Notes: a model not told the origin generated them from the sequence alone. DNA of 64,000 nucleotides from Talpa occidentalis (GCF_014898055.3 NW_023605083.1:63776228-63840227), one strand, 5' to 3'; shown: positions 10,821-22,979, counted from the stretch's first letter. Translations and numbers: made by a program.

Positions 10821-12480
10821 TCTGCTACCTGTGTGTGTAGCCGTCCAGGTGTAGATGGGAGGCTGCCTCTTAGGAGGCCCATTTTCTGACTCTTTACAAG
10901 TGTCATCTTCTTCCTGTTGGGCCAAATGAGAAAGAACCTGTCTTCTTGCTTCCTAGTTTGGGTAGTAATCGATGTTGATTAAAAAGGAAAAACTTGGCTA
11001 ACCAACCTCTGACTGCTCCATACAATGTCAAACAAAAATAAAATCAAAGAAATGAGGCTCTCCCTTAGAGTCCTGGCGCCACATGTGTATGTTGTCCCTG
11101 CTTGGAACTGAGTGGTAGGTGCTCAAAACCTCAAACAGGGAGGGATAACCCATTAACTGAGGGGCTGGCAGAGCTGAGGTTCTTCTGCTGGACTCATAAG
11201 TTCTGATGGAATAAGGCGGATGTTGGCTCAGAGTGAACTTTACTCTTTACTCATGGTCAGTCATTTTTTTTTTTGAGCTACCTTTTTTCCCTGGATTAGG
11301 AAAGCCTTTTCTTTCCTGACCCAAGTCACAGAGGAGAGGGGAGGCCTCCCCTTGTTTACCTGGTTGGCCAGCCGAAGTAGGACTCTTATTTCATGCTCTT
11401 ACCTCTGTCCCTCCTGGCAAAAGGGCTGCCCTGGAAGTTGCTTATCTCCATGAAAGAGGAGATGTTTTCAACTCTTTCTTTTCCCAGTTTCCTTCTGGCA
11501 GTCCTTGTCCTGGCAGGGGCTTACCTGAGCTTTATTTCTCCTGTGTAGAGAGAAGGGACAGCCAGCTTTGAAATGGGGAAATGGAAGAAATGGTACCGGG
11601 AGGTGGTTATGTTAGTGACCACTTCTTTGTCAGGTGGTGCAGTGAGTTGACTTGATTTTTCAGGTGTGAGCAAATTCTCCTCAGGTCCACTGGGGAGCTT
11701 GGCTTATTTTAGGTATCCATGAAGCATTTTGAAAGACCTGGGACGTATGTTACTTAGTATGATAAACTAGATTGTTTAGACTTTTGGATTTAATGAAATG
11801 CAAATTTGGGGCTAACATTCCCATCTGTAGACTCCTAAATCCCAAGTGTCAGGGTTTGAGCACATTTAAACTGACTTTGAAGAAAAATCTGGCAACTTTA
11901 TTTTTCTTTCCCTCAAATCCTTCTTAGTTTCTTGGACTTTGCTATATCCAGTGCTGATGATGATGTTTGTTACAGACACATTGCAGTGTTCAAGGAAAAA
12001 TGCTTTCTAGAACAGCATAATTTTACAGTGGAGGATTTTTATAAAACTGAACAGAGGAAAGACAGAGGACACAGACCCAGTTCTACAGAAAATGTGCATA
12101 AATTGTGGGAAAGGAAATCATGAGTCAGCTCTAGGATTGTTTTATATAAAGTATGAAGGCCAAATTGTATTTAGCTTTAAAAAATAAACAGCCCATTATA
12201 TTCACAGTTATGTTTACATTACTATTGATCTTATTGTCATTGTGATCTGAGTATGATAGACATTTTCATTTCCTCTCCTTAACTTGGTGTTTGTTTTGTT
12301 TAAAAGTGAATTACTCTTGACTCATTCAACATGATGCCGAAGAGCAAGAGAACTTTCTGATACGTGAGAGGAATCTTTCTGATATGTGAGCTATGTACCT
12401 TGAGAAGAAGACTTTATTTCAACTGGCAAGAACACAGAATTTTCTCCCTAAGGGAATAGATGAGGGGAACCAAACTGAAT
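10821..12480. other. Intronic sequence without a recognised feature
   Basis: No exon, RNA gene or clear repeat seen. A 63-codon frame near 11932 has no similarity that I recognise. Confidence 0.5.
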
Positions 12481-12489
12481 CAGGAAGTT

Positions 12490-12560
12490 CATATTTCATT
12501 CATTTATTCGTCAAATATTTATCAAGTACCCTGCACAGCACTAGGTACCTCTAGCCAAAA
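12490..12560 (-). mobile_element. L2 LINE 3' end fragment
   Basis: The ttcattcatttattcgtcaaatatttatcaagtaccctgcacagcactaggt string is antisense L2-like. Confidence 0.45.
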
Positions 12561-12867
12561 CCCCCTTTTGCACAGCACATCGCAATTCAGGGCTGTTCCT
12601 ATTTCTCTTGTCCTACCTCTAGATTAAAGTGAAAATTATTACTCTTGCAGTTTCTCATTGCTTATTGCCAGTATGTAGAAAAAAGCTATTGTTTTTTGTA
12701 CTTTTAGCTTGCATCTAGCCACCTTCATGAATAACTAACATATTTTTTAGTTCATTGTCTACTTAGAAAATTCAAGAGAATTATACTTTGTTACCTAATG
12801 CTTACTTTCGAAAATATTTTTGTTCATTTTACCGCATTGACCAGGTCCTATGTAAATTATTATTTTT

Positions 12868-13165
12868 TTAAGTTTGTTTGTTTGTTTATTTATTTATTTA
12901 TTTATTTATACAAGCACTGGGTACAGTCAGAAGCGCGGGAGGGTGAGAGAATTTACCAGAGCCAAAGGTGAGAGCAGAGCAGGCAGAAGGACCGAAGTAC
13001 ACTGCTGAGGGGAGCAGTGGGCGGCAGGAGAGGTCTGTGCGCCATGTGGGACCCTCCTCTGGTGGCTGGGGAGCAGTCGAGGAGCAGCCGGGGATCGAAC
13101 CAGTGCTGCAGAGGCTGCGGGCAGCTTTGCAACCCAACACTCAACCGCTGCGCCACTAGGGAGGC
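12868..13165 (-). mobile_element. tRNA-Glu SINE, type B
   Basis: First copy of the second subfamily: caagcactgggtacagtcagaagcgcgggagg at the 3' end, an extra ggtggctggggagcagtcgaggagcagccgggga segment, and a gccactagggaggcc head. Duplication ct(a/g)tgtaaatt.tta flanks it at about 12848 and 13169. Confidence 0.9.
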
Positions 13166-13377
13166 CCCCTGTGTAAATTCTTAATTAAAACACGGCATCC
13201 TTATCTTGTTGCTTGTTGAAGGTAATTTATTGAGTATTTTTGCATTAAATATAACATTTACTGTTGGTTTCATATCGTTATATATTTTTTCCTATTCATA
13301 TCTTGTGGATTAAAAAAAATTGGAGTGGAATTTAGATTTGGTAAAATGTCTTATGTTCATTTAGGATCACTTGATTT

Positions 13378-13633
13378 TTTTTTTAAAGATTTATTTTTTT
13401 TATATAAGCACTGGGGTATTGAGGCGTGGGAGGGTGAGATAATTCACCAGAGACAGAGCAGGAAGCAGAACAGGCAGAAGGACCAAGGTACACTGCTGAG
13501 GGGAGCAGCCCGAGAGACAGGAGAGATCTGCCTCACCATGTGGGAATCTCCCTGGCTGGCAGGGAATCGAACCAGCGCTGCAGAGGCTGCGGACAGCTTC
13601 TCTCACCCTCCCGATGTGCCACTGGGGAGGCCC
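13378..13633 (-). mobile_element. tRNA-Glu SINE, intermediate type
   Basis: Reverse copy with the type B-like gcactgggg end but a type A-like centre, and a short deletion of the gtacaggcc block. Confidence 0.85.
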
Positions 13634-14394
13634 AGGCATTGATCTTTTAATGTAGTTAATTGCTTTCTTAATAGTGAACCTTGCTTACATTTATATTTGG
13701 CATAAGTCCTACTACTTGGTCTTGAGTTCAGTTTGCTAATGTTTTATGTAAAATTTAAAATTCATTCTTTATTTTCTGTTTATTATGTTACGTTCCCCTC
13801 ACCCTCTTTTCTCCATTTCCTGACTTTGGTGGAATTAATCAGGTGTGCTTTGTTCAGTTTTATTTTCCTCCAAGCTCTATTTCCTATTTCTGTTTGAACA
13901 TTATATTTTATAGGCAAGCTTTAATTATTATCTGTTAACTTTCTTTTGAACAAGGAGAGACCTTGAATTGGCTTTTACTTTCCCTTCTAGGCTTTATTAA
14001 ATCATCCTCCTTTTGAGTTTCTGACTGAGATCAATCTTTTTTAAATTAATGTCCTTTCTATTTTATTAATTTCCTTAATAAGCTATAAATTTGAGCTTCT
14101 GCTTTGAACTTCACAGTAACTTCAGCTCTCTTTAGTATCTTCTTTTTTGAGCAAAGCTTTATTCGGATTTATTTTTCAGTGTGTTGCACTATGTCACTAA
14201 ATAACTTAAGAGGGGAAAAAACCTACCTTGGATGGTTTACATTATATAAAAACCCCTGAGTGCTATACATTATTCTTCCCTGGTTCGACCTGTAATTTGG
14301 CTAGGTTTTCCCCATTCAGACACGTATAGCAATTTCTCCATTATCTTCATTTTTACTTTGAAAGCATTTGGAAAGGTTTAAAACATTTTTGAAA

Positions 14395-14710
14395 ATCAGC
14401 TTCTTGGGTTATAATTTATGTAAAGTAATAGTATCATTTAAATGTGTGATTCAGTGAATTCTGTCAATAGTATCCACCTGTGGAACACTGTCATACTCAG
14501 GATACAGAACCTCACTGCTAAGATTTTCCCATGTGCCTTTGTAGTCAGGTGCATGCAACCCAGGCAACCACTGACCTACCTTCTGTCACTATATTAGTTT
14601 GCGTTTGGTGCAATTTTGTGTAATTGGAGTCATAAAATATATAATCCTTTATGTCTGGCTTTTGCTCACTGTAATGTGCTCGATCCATCTTGTTCTTTGG
14701 TTTATTCCTC
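14395..14710 (-). mobile_element. Old L1 3' UTR fragment
   Basis: Antisense L1M-type: tgggttataatttatgtaaagtaatag, tgtgattcagtgaattctgtc, tgcaacccaggcaaccactgacctac, attggagtcataaaatatataatcc, tgtctggcttttgc. Confidence 0.65.
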
Positions 14711-15224
14711 TCCTTCCCTCCTGTTGCCTCCACCCCTTCCCTTTTTTTAAAAACTACATGGTAATTCCATTGTTTAAGTTAGTTCCACACTTACAGTCCC
14801 AAGTCAGAAGTCAGTGATTCCTTTTCTTCTTTCAACGGTTTTCTACGTATCCCTAGATTTTTCTTAAATTTAGAAATTTCAGCTGCTGATATTTAGATAT
14901 ATCTTTCCCATAAGTGTATCCACTTGAAACTTAATTTTATTGCTTTGTCTATATCCTTTTCAATTTTTCATTGACTTGTTTGGGAGAGAGGATTTATGGA
15001 TATTTGGATTTTAGCCTATCCTACTTTGGCTTCTCTTTTTCTTGGCTCATTTTATCGCATTAAATTTTCACTCCCTATATTGGGTGAATTCCTTCATTTA
15101 GTCTTCTGGATGATGGATTTATTTTGCATTCCATTCCATTTCCATATTTCTACTTTGCTATTTAAATTTAATTCCACTTATGTTTGTTTTACCAGTCATG
15201 TTTTTAGACCTGTTCTCAGAATGT

Positions 15225-15410
15225 GAGTCCAGGATGATCTTGGCTGAGGTCAGGAGCTGACACTGTTAGACTGGAGTGTGTCTGTCTGCTTAGTGAGCTA
15301 CTTGCTGCTGCTCCAAGCAATGAGACTTGTTCTTGTGTCACTACCTGTGTGCATGTCTGTGTTGTATGTATAAAAACATACATGTGTGTACATGGGCCAT
15401 GCTCAAAGAA
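15225..15410 (+). repeat. Unclassified dispersed repeat, copy 1
   Basis: Shares ordered blocks with 16945-17150: gtccagg(a/g)tga, ggctgagg.caggagctgacact, and caagcaatgagacttgttcttgtg, followed by GT-rich sequence. I do not recognise the family; an old LTR or a SINE-like element are both possible. Strand is arbitrary. Confidence 0.6.
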
Positions 15411-15808
15411 TCTGCAGTTGTTTGACCTTTGCCTTGATTGCAGCATTGAAGTAGGGATGGGCTGAGATATGAAGAGAATGGGGAATAAAGCCTTGGAGTG
15501 GCTTTTGCACAGGTTTCCTGTTGGGGTGTGTGGCTGATTGAGGACAATAGGCTGAATGGACCCGTCTTAATTGGGGAAGTGGGAAAAGAGTAGCTCTGCA
15601 GATGTAGACTTTTACAGCTGATCCCAAAATATCCTTCCTCTTTTCTTTCTTTACGTTGCACTTGAAACTCAGTATTCCACACCCTCATAAGCCAACCCAG
15701 AGCCTACTTCCCCTCTCACTTTCCAGCTATGGCCCATTTAGGTTTTGGGTTCTCAGATCTGCTGAAATTTGATCATTTCTGTAAATTGACCCTATCTCCT
15801 GTATCTCC

Positions 15809-16076
15809 CTTTTTTTTTTTTTTTAAAGATTTATTTATTTATACAAGTACTGGGTACAGTCAGAAGCGCGGGAGGGTGAGAGAATTCACCAGAGCCAGAG
15901 AAGGGACAGAACAGGCAGACCGATGAAATATACTGCTGAGGGGAGCAGCGGGTGGCAGGAGGGGTCTGCACGCCATGTGGGACCCTCTCCGGTGGCTGGG
16001 GATCGAACCGGCGCTGCAGAGGCTGCGGGCAGCTTCGCAGCCCAGCGCTCAACTGCTGTACCACCAGAGGAGGCCC
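15809..16076 (-). mobile_element. tRNA-Glu SINE, type B
   Basis: Complete reverse copy with an oligo-T start. Duplication ctcctgtatctc at 15796-15807 and 16077-16088. Confidence 0.92.
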
Positions 16077-16289
16077 CTCCTGTATCTCTTTTAGAAATTC
16101 CTCAAGTTTTTTTTTGACTGATAGCATCAATCCGCTTTCTGATATTTTTATGGATTTATTCTAACCTTTACATTTCTTTTGTGCCTCATTAGTTTTTACT
16201 GGCAGGGTTATCACGGCCTTGTTACCTAATGTCTCTCCTCATTTGTTTTCCTTTCACATTTTAATAACAGCAGTGGCTATTGAATTGGG

Positions 16290-16395
16290 TGTTTGCTGTG
16301 TACCATGTATCATGTCAGAGTTGATTTAATTGTTCTTTCATTTGGTACCTCCGTGTACCAGGCAGGCATTGTTCTCATTCTGCATGCTGCTTAAC
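16290..16395 (-). mobile_element. Possible MIR fragment
   Basis: Weak MIR-like text (gtgtttgctgtgtaccatg ... accaggcaggcattgttctcattctgc), followed at 16390-16560 by an old interspersed repeat (cttaacaaactgcaccaaaatgaag) that I cannot name. Confidence 0.35.
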
Positions 16396-16944
16396 AAACT
16401 GCACCAAAATGAAGTAGGTTAAAACACAAGTTTATTATCATCTCTCATGGTTCTGTGAGTTGCCTGACCCCAGCTGAGTGGTCCTTACTCGGAGTCTCAT
16501 GTGGTCCTCTGAAGATTCAGCTGGCCTGCACGAGGCATGGTGGAAGAATAGGCCTCATCTGCTCCGCGCTGGGAATCTTTTCCTGGATCCTCTTCATTTT
16601 TCCTCATTCATTTCCTGTTCTGTTACTTCTTTTTCTCAGTCTGTAGTTTATGTGAATATGTAGAAAAGGTTTGTGTTCTGGGGGGCAGGATAATGGCCAT
16701 GAAGAGAAGCTGGGATAGGAGCTCGAGTCAGAGGACCTGTTCTACGTGAGGCACTTGGTGGAGCATACCACAGACTTCTCTTATTTGATTCTTGCCAAGG
16801 CAGGCAGTTAATAAAATATTAACCTGATTTGACAGATTAACCTCTCAGCTAGAGAGGAATAGATGTGGAGCAGTCTTAATGCCTTAATCACTTAGTGCCT
16901 TAGTCACTGTCCCTGTAATGCCTTCAGACACGTGCTTATCTCTA

Positions 16945-17150
16945 GGATGTATGTCCAGGGTGACGCTCATGGCTGAGGGCAGGAGCTGACACTTTGAGTA
17001 AAGCATCAGTGTCCAGTCTATGCGTGTGTTCTGTTGCTTCTGCCTTCTTGGGGAGGCACACACTGTTACCACAAGCAATGAGACTTGTTCTTGTGCCACC
17101 ACTGGGTGTGTGTTTGCATGGCCATGCTTGCATGTCTGTGTAAACATGTG
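16945..17150 (+). repeat. Unclassified dispersed repeat, copy 2
   Basis: Partner of 15225-15410 in direct orientation, about 1.7 kb away. It shares caggagctgacact and caagcaatgagacttgttct exactly and is diverged elsewhere. Confidence 0.6.
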
Positions 17151-17640
17151 CATAGTTGTGCATAAACAGGCAGAGTTGAGGGGTGGGAAGGCCAGTGATA
17201 TCTGTAATCTCCTTTGGGTAAAATGTTTGTGAAGAGGTGTGGAGATTGGTTGCCCAACTGTGTGACTGTACTAAACACTCTTTTTTAATCGTCACCAAAT
17301 TGATGAGAAGAATGATATGTTTTCATTTAGTTGTTTGCTCTTGATGGTGAGTAGTTATTGTTGATTGGCCATATTTGCCGCATCTGCCTGTCTTTTATCA
17401 GGCTCTGTCTTTTGTTAATACTGGTCTTCAAAATTTATATGTTAAAGCAAATAACCTTACATGTTCAACCTTTCCCCAAGTTGACTGTTTTAGTTTTTCT
17501 TTCTTTTTTTTTTCTTCTTGACATAGAGGGAAAAAAATGTTCTGTTAGTTTTTTTCCTTTATGGATTCTGATTTTGATTTTTGGGGTTTTTGGAAGGTTT
17601 TCCTAACCACAGGGTTTTATATACTTTTCATCTAAATTAG

Positions 17641-18312
17641 GAATCAGTGAACTAAGGCCAAGAGTCCAAATCTGGTGAGTCACCATGTTTGTTGGTACAA
17701 TTTATGAGTTGAATTTTTTTTCTTAACTTTTTTATTTAGAGATAATTGTAGATTTACAGGAAGTTACCAAATATGTGTATAAGGTGGTCCCAGGTGCTGT
17801 TTTCCAGTTTCCTCCAGTGGTAACATCTTGTATGACAATACCAGGAAATAGACAGTGGTGCAAATCCACAGAACAAACTCAGAGATCACTTGTTTTACCA
17901 GGCATGTAAGACATGTGTGCCTATGCCGCACCTGCGCAGTTCTGTCACATGTATAAATTTCTGTAACCAGAACCACCATAGTCAAGAAAAGATTGTTCTC
18001 TCCCTTCAAGGCTCCCTCCTGCTGCTCTTTCAAAGCCACACCTACCCCATCACTCATTCCTAACCCTGGCAGAGTGAGTCTTGAGGATGGTTTTGCATTT
18101 TTAAATGACTGAAAAAAAATTAAAAATTTATGTTTCATGGTATGTCTGTAAGTAAACTTTTATTGGAACATAGCTACACGCTTTTGCTTGCCTGGATGCT
18201 TTTGCCTCACAACAGCAGCCTTGAATTGTTGCAGCACAACTGTGTCATGAGAAACCCAAAATATTTCCTATCCAGTCCTTTACAAAAAAAATTTGCCGCC
18301 CCTGCTATAAAT
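17641..18312 (-). mobile_element. Old hAT-like DNA transposon split by an L1
   Basis: The left part (gaatcagtgaactaaggccaagagtccaaatctgg) and the right part (aagtaaacttttattggaacatagctacacgc, tttacaaaaaaaatttgccgcccctgct) are the two halves of a well-known mammalian interspersed repeat, probably of hAT type. The part in between is an L1 fragment. Confidence 0.5.
17705..18122 (-). mobile_element. Old L1 3' UTR fragment inserted in the DNA transposon
   Basis: Antisense L1ME-like text: agataattgtagatttacagg, tttcctccagtggtaacatcttg, atttctgtaaccagaaccacc. An aatttatg string occurs on both sides (near 17699 and 18123) and may be the target-site duplication. Confidence 0.6.
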
Positions 18313-19158
18313 TGTCATGTAGTATTTGTTTAAAAAAAAAAATCTTGTTTTTAATTCTTTATATAACCTGATGTTTATTTTATTCATTGCCAAGCTATAA
18401 CTTAATTATTTTCCAGATGGTTAACCAAATTCTCCATCAGCATTTACTGAGTAATCTATTTTCTCCTCACTATTTGAAGTTTAGAAATGATCATATATTA
18501 AAAACTCAGATCCGTTCAGTTAATTTAGGGAACAACAGAGTGAATCACCAAGCTGTTGGGGAGGGATATAAATTATCCAAGAGTTCTTGGGTTGTGACGC
18601 TCTTACCCTCTTCATTAACGCTGAATGTGTAAGCCAGCTGGTAGTATCTGTCCACTCAGGTTTATCGCTAAGTGCAGACACTAGATGGGGTCTTGATTTA
18701 TTTGTCTGGAGTCCAAGGGGGATTGCTGATGGCCAAATAGAGCTCTTTTTTAATGGCTTCTGGTCCTTTGTTGGATCTCCTCTGAGCCTGGCTAGTTCTT
18801 AATAGTCCTTTGAGACAAGTGGCTTGATATATTTCTCTGACACTGGTGGATTAGGAATTGTTTTAAGAAACACCTGTGAAGGATTGCTCATGACCAGACA
18901 CTGCTGCAGATGCAAAGGTAAAGGTGGTGGCTGGGGCTCTCTTGTCTAGTAGGTGCCTACTGAATGAAATTCCCTTTCATAAGGGGTCAGGTGTTGGGGG
19001 CTACTAGCCTCTGTCCTAGACTCTCAAGGGTTGGGGTTCCAGTTGGACATTTGCTTGTTATCGAATCACCTTGGGCTCATTCTGTAACTTCCTTGGGTCT
19101 GTTTTCTTAGTAGGAAACAGGATAACCAAACTCTCCCCTGCCCCAAGTTATTTTAAAG
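18313..19158. other. Intronic sequence without a recognised feature
   Basis: No exon or repeat recognised. Confidence 0.45.
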
Positions 19159-19168
19159 GTAAAGTGAG

Positions 19169-19267
19169 GGCCTCCCCTGGTGGCGCAGCGGTTGAGCGTT
19201 GGGCTATGAGGCTGCCCGCAGCCTTTGTGGTGCCGATTTGTTCCCAGGCCGACCGCGAGGGTCCTAC

Positions 19268-19302
<35 letters not shown>
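19169..19302 (+). mobile_element. Half-length SINE: tRNA head plus poly(A)
   Basis: It has only the head (gcctcccctggtggcgcagcgg ... gattgttcccaggcc-like box B area), then gcgagggtcctacc and 34 A residues (19269-19302). Exact 10-nt duplication gtaaagtgag at 19159-19168 and 19303-19312. The usual body (cagacctctcctg... onwards) is missing. Confidence 0.85.
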
Positions 19303-19307
<5 letters not shown>

Positions 19308-19312
19308 GTGAG

Positions 19313-20230
19313 TCACAAAGTGTCAAGGTGTTTTGGCAAAGAGTAGAAGCTGAAAACATTTCTTTCTCTTTCCTCTCTTGACTTAGAGGTAGATGTGTAG
19401 ATCACAGCACACAGTGTGGATTTTGTCTCCAAGTCCTGTTACCTTCCCGAGCCCCCAAGAGTTTACTTGCTGTTTTGGAGTTACGTTTTTAAGTCAACTC
19501 ATAGCCCGGGACCCCTGGGCACGCAGGTGGCCACCTCTTGCTCTCTGCCAGGCTGGTTCAGATGCCCCAGGGAGAACCCTGTGGCCAGGTGATGGCAGCC
19601 TGTGGGCTGTTTGTTCATCTGCTGCCTCCATAAATGGTCTGTGGTATGGGATACCCCATGTGAGCGCCCTTGGTGAGGGGTGAAGCCGCGACAACAGAAA
19701 AATGACTTGAGTCAGGTATCACCGGAGCAGGTGACTGAAGGTGACTGGAGGAAGCTCCCACGTGGTAGGAATGTCAAGTCCTGGTGACCTTGGCTTAAGC
19801 CTTTGCTGAGCAGTCGTTTTCATAGGCCTTGCTTGCCCTTTTGTCCTAAGAGTGGGATCTGAAAATTAAGGACAACACACAGGACTGTTGAACTTGGGTT
19901 CACTTTTGCCAGGATTGCAGCATTTTCTAATCCTCTGTAGTCTACCTGTGTTTGAATCATGATCCCCCTGGACTGGCCAGACCTTTTTTTTATTCCACTT
20001 ACAAAGCATCTGTCGAAGTGTTCTAGGCCATCCACCCTCAGTGCTGACCGCACTCCTTGGCTGTTCTTTCCTTTCTGGGGCACCTGTCACCTCATTCTGG
20101 TGTCATCTGGGGAAGTGGGCAGTGCCTGGACAGTTACAATTCCCTATGGGATTCCTTTCTCTTCTATTTCTTCCCCTTTTTATTTGTTCTGTGTGTTTTT
20201 TCCTGAAGTCCTGTTATAAAATGTTTCCGT
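19313..20230. other. Intronic sequence without a recognised feature
   Basis: No exon or clear repeat seen. Moderately GC-rich around 19500-19690, with no splice-flanked open frame. Confidence 0.45.
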
Positions 20231-20234
20231 TGTT

Positions 20235-20530
20235 GCCATTTTCTTGCTGAAAAGTTTACTATTGTCCATGGAGGGGGACTGTACCTCAAATTCTTGAGAT
20301 TGTTACTTAAGATTCCTCACAGTCTGGGGCTAATCTGCCTTTCAGGCCTTCTTTCCTGCCACTTGCCTGGGGTCACTCGAGTTCTTTCCGTCCTGCTGCC
20401 CTGTGCCTTCCGCACTTCATCCTGAGACAGTTTTGCAGAAGCCAGTTCCTGCCAGGAAGCCCTTTCCTCTCCACCACCAGGTTTTCACAGGCCTTCCTGA
20501 CACTGGCTCCCCGCATGGAGTCCTGACATT
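20235..20530 (+). mobile_element. L2 LINE fragment (diverged)
   Basis: Pyrimidine-rich L2-like order: gggctaatctgcctttcaggcc, tcctgccaggaagccctttcctc. Weak. Confidence 0.4.
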
Positions 20531-20552
20531 TTCCAGCAAATGCTGGTAAGTT

Positions 20553-20810
20553 TAGGTGGTTTTCTTAAAGCCACATAGCTAGTAAGACAGCTGGAATATT
20601 TTTTTTCCTCTTCCTTTTATTATATTCACTGAGGTTACAATAGTTTACAACACTGCACACCCATGACCAAAGCTCCCATCATCCTCCACCATGGTTCACT
20701 GGACCCTGTCCCTGAACTGCAGCTATGAGGGATGGGGGTAGGAGAGAGAGAGCTGGAATTAAACCCAGGCCTCTGCCTTCCTACCAAGCCCAGGTCAAAC
20801 TGCCCTCTCT
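20553..20810 (-). mobile_element. MIR SINE interrupted by a short L1-type insert
   Basis: The left half (aaagccacatagctagtaagacagctggaat) and right half (taaacccaggcctctgccttcc) make a continuous antisense MIR once the insert at 20598-20750 is removed. Confidence 0.65.
20598..20750 (-). mobile_element. Short retrotransposed insert, probably L1 3' end
   Basis: An oligo-T start, then attatattcactgaggttacaatagtttacaacactgc. It is flanked by the exact duplication agctggaat at 20589-20597 and 20751-20759. A related sequence is at 38550-38620. Confidence 0.65.
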
Positions 20811-20839
20811 GTGGCCTTCCTAAGAAGGCAGACACGCTT

Positions 20840-21020
20840 CTCTAGCCCTGACCACAGCAGGTGTTTCCTCACTCATGCATTTGTCCCCTTGCTGTTGGTC
20901 CTGGGTCTGTGCCACACCCCATTCTTCGCGCTCTTACTTGATTCCTCAAGCAAATTCCTCACCAGCCTGCTTTCCCCTGCATCTAGAGTAGTACCTGGCA
21001 CTCAGTGCAGACTTGAGAAA
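20840..21020 (+). mobile_element. L2 LINE fragment
   Basis: Ends with ctgcatctagagtagtacctggcactcagtgcagacttgagaaatgt, an L2-like end. Confidence 0.45.
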
Positions 21021-22300
21021 TGTCTGGCAGGAAGACTACTTAACTCCATTTTTCTTTCCATATCCTCTACTTTGTGGTTTGGGGAAGTATAGCCCCCTGG
21101 TAATTAGGTTACTTAAATCTCCCTTGTGCTGGAAAACATCTCTCTTTTGGTCTATAAAATAAATAGAAAGTGATAATTATTTTGTTCCATTCCCTCTGCT
21201 GACTCAGAGAGACATAATCAAGTTTTTCATTACTCGAAGAAAGATGTTTAAAATGTACTGAATTATGTATATTATAAAATATATTGAATTATCTATATTA
21301 TGGGACTGTGATATTTCATCTAAATTTTGTCAAACAATAATTATCCCTGGGAGTGCATTTGAAGACAGTTAACTCTCCCTTAACCTATCAGGACCCTCCC
21401 CACCTCCCCAACTAGCCAATCCAGTTAACTAAAAAAAATTTGGACAGTTGACTCCATCATATGTGAAGTGTAAATAAAGATGAAAGCTTCTTGAGAAATT
21501 CCTGCTGTGTATCGACCTCTCATGCACTGGCTTGAAGACCAGCCTCCACACACCCCCATGGGGACAGGTACCTCATTGACCACTGCTGGGCCAACACATA
21601 GAACGGCCTCCATTCCCACCTTTGTCTTGTACCTCATATTTTATAGGCAAATAAGCTTGCAAAATGTTTTTCCTCATTCATTCATAGACTTTCTCCCTCC
21701 ATCTGGCTTTGCCCTCTGCCATTTCTACGAGGTCTGAGGTCCTTCACAGGGCTCATCTCTGCCTCTGAGCTCAAAATGTCCACGTGAGGGGGCAGGGCTG
21801 ACTGACACTAAGTTAGAGGCCCTTTGCACGCATGTCCTTCCTTCCTTCCTGACTTCTCTCTCCTTTCCATGTCTGGTTCCTTAGTTGCAAAACTCTTTTG
21901 AGCACTTTTAGGTTAGAATGTCCTGTTCCTGCTTTTTCTTTTACTCTCCACTATTTACTCTTCCCACCCCTGCTCTCCACTATTTAGACCATGATCAGAC
22001 TCTTGGTTGTTGAGTGGCTTTTTCTTTGCCAATGAATTAATCATGGAAATAAAAAAAGGAACCCCCAACGTTCAGTCTGAGTCATGGAGCAGGACCACGG
22101 GGATTAGCTCTGGGGCAGCCAGGAGTGGACCCGGAACCTGGACATCATCTCCATTCCTGGTGCTTAGTAGGGCACATGCAGGAGGGTACCAAGGGGGAGA
22201 CTGCTGTGGATTTTGAGCAGTTCCACAGAAAAACTTCTCTTTTAGCTCCTTTGTAGTAAGATGCAGATTCCTGAATCAATACCACAGTGTTTAAGGCCAC
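21021..22300. other. Intronic sequence without a recognised feature
   Basis: No exon or named repeat seen; AT-rich at 21220-21340. Confidence 0.45.
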
Positions 22301-22312
22301 AAAATCAGTATT

Positions 22313-22582
22313 AAGAGGTGCCTCCCTGGTGGTGCAGTGGATTGAGCACAGCACTGTGAAGCTGTCCGCAGCCTCTGCAGCATGGGTTCGATTCCCAACC
22401 GGCCAGGGAGACACCCACATGGCGCAGCAGACCTCTCATCTTACCCGCTGCTCCCCTCAGCAGTGCTTTTGGTCCATCCCGTCTTCCTGTTCTGTTCCTC
22501 ACTCTGTCTGTGGTGAATTCTCTCACCCTCCCACACCTCTGGCCTGTACCCCAGTCCTTGTATAAATAAATAAATATTTTTA
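22313..22582 (+). mobile_element. tRNA-Glu SINE, type A
   Basis: Complete copy with an intact ggttcgattcc box B. Duplication aaaatcagtatt at 22301-22312 and 22583-22594. Confidence 0.9.
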
Positions 22583-22594
22583 AAAATCAGTATT

Positions 22595-22857
22595 GGGCCT
22601 CTCTGGTGGGGCAAGGGGTTAAGCACTACACTGTGAAGCAATCCACAGCCTCTGCAGCACGAGTTCGATCCCTGGCCAGCTGGGGAGCAACCCACATGGT
22701 GCAGCAGACCTCTCCTGTCTCGCCCGCTGCTCCCCTCAGTCAGTCTGCCTGTTCTGCTCCCCACTCTGTCTCTGGCGTATCCTCTCAACCCCTGCATCCC
22801 TGACCTGTACCCAGCTCTTGTATGCATAAATAAATAAATCTTTAACAAAAAAAAAAA
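22595..22857 (+). mobile_element. tRNA-Glu SINE, type A, at the same target
   Basis: Complete head-to-tail copy right after the previous one. Its right flank is aaaa(t)cagtatt at about 22857-22867, a third copy of the same target string. Confidence 0.9.
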
Positions 22858-22979
22858 AAACAGTATTATGAGAATCCTGTGCATCCCAGATGAAGAGAAA
22901 AAAATGAAATGAAGCCTTTTTTCAAGCAAGTGTTGACCTAGTTGAATATAGTTACATATTTCCCCTCTAACACATTTTC

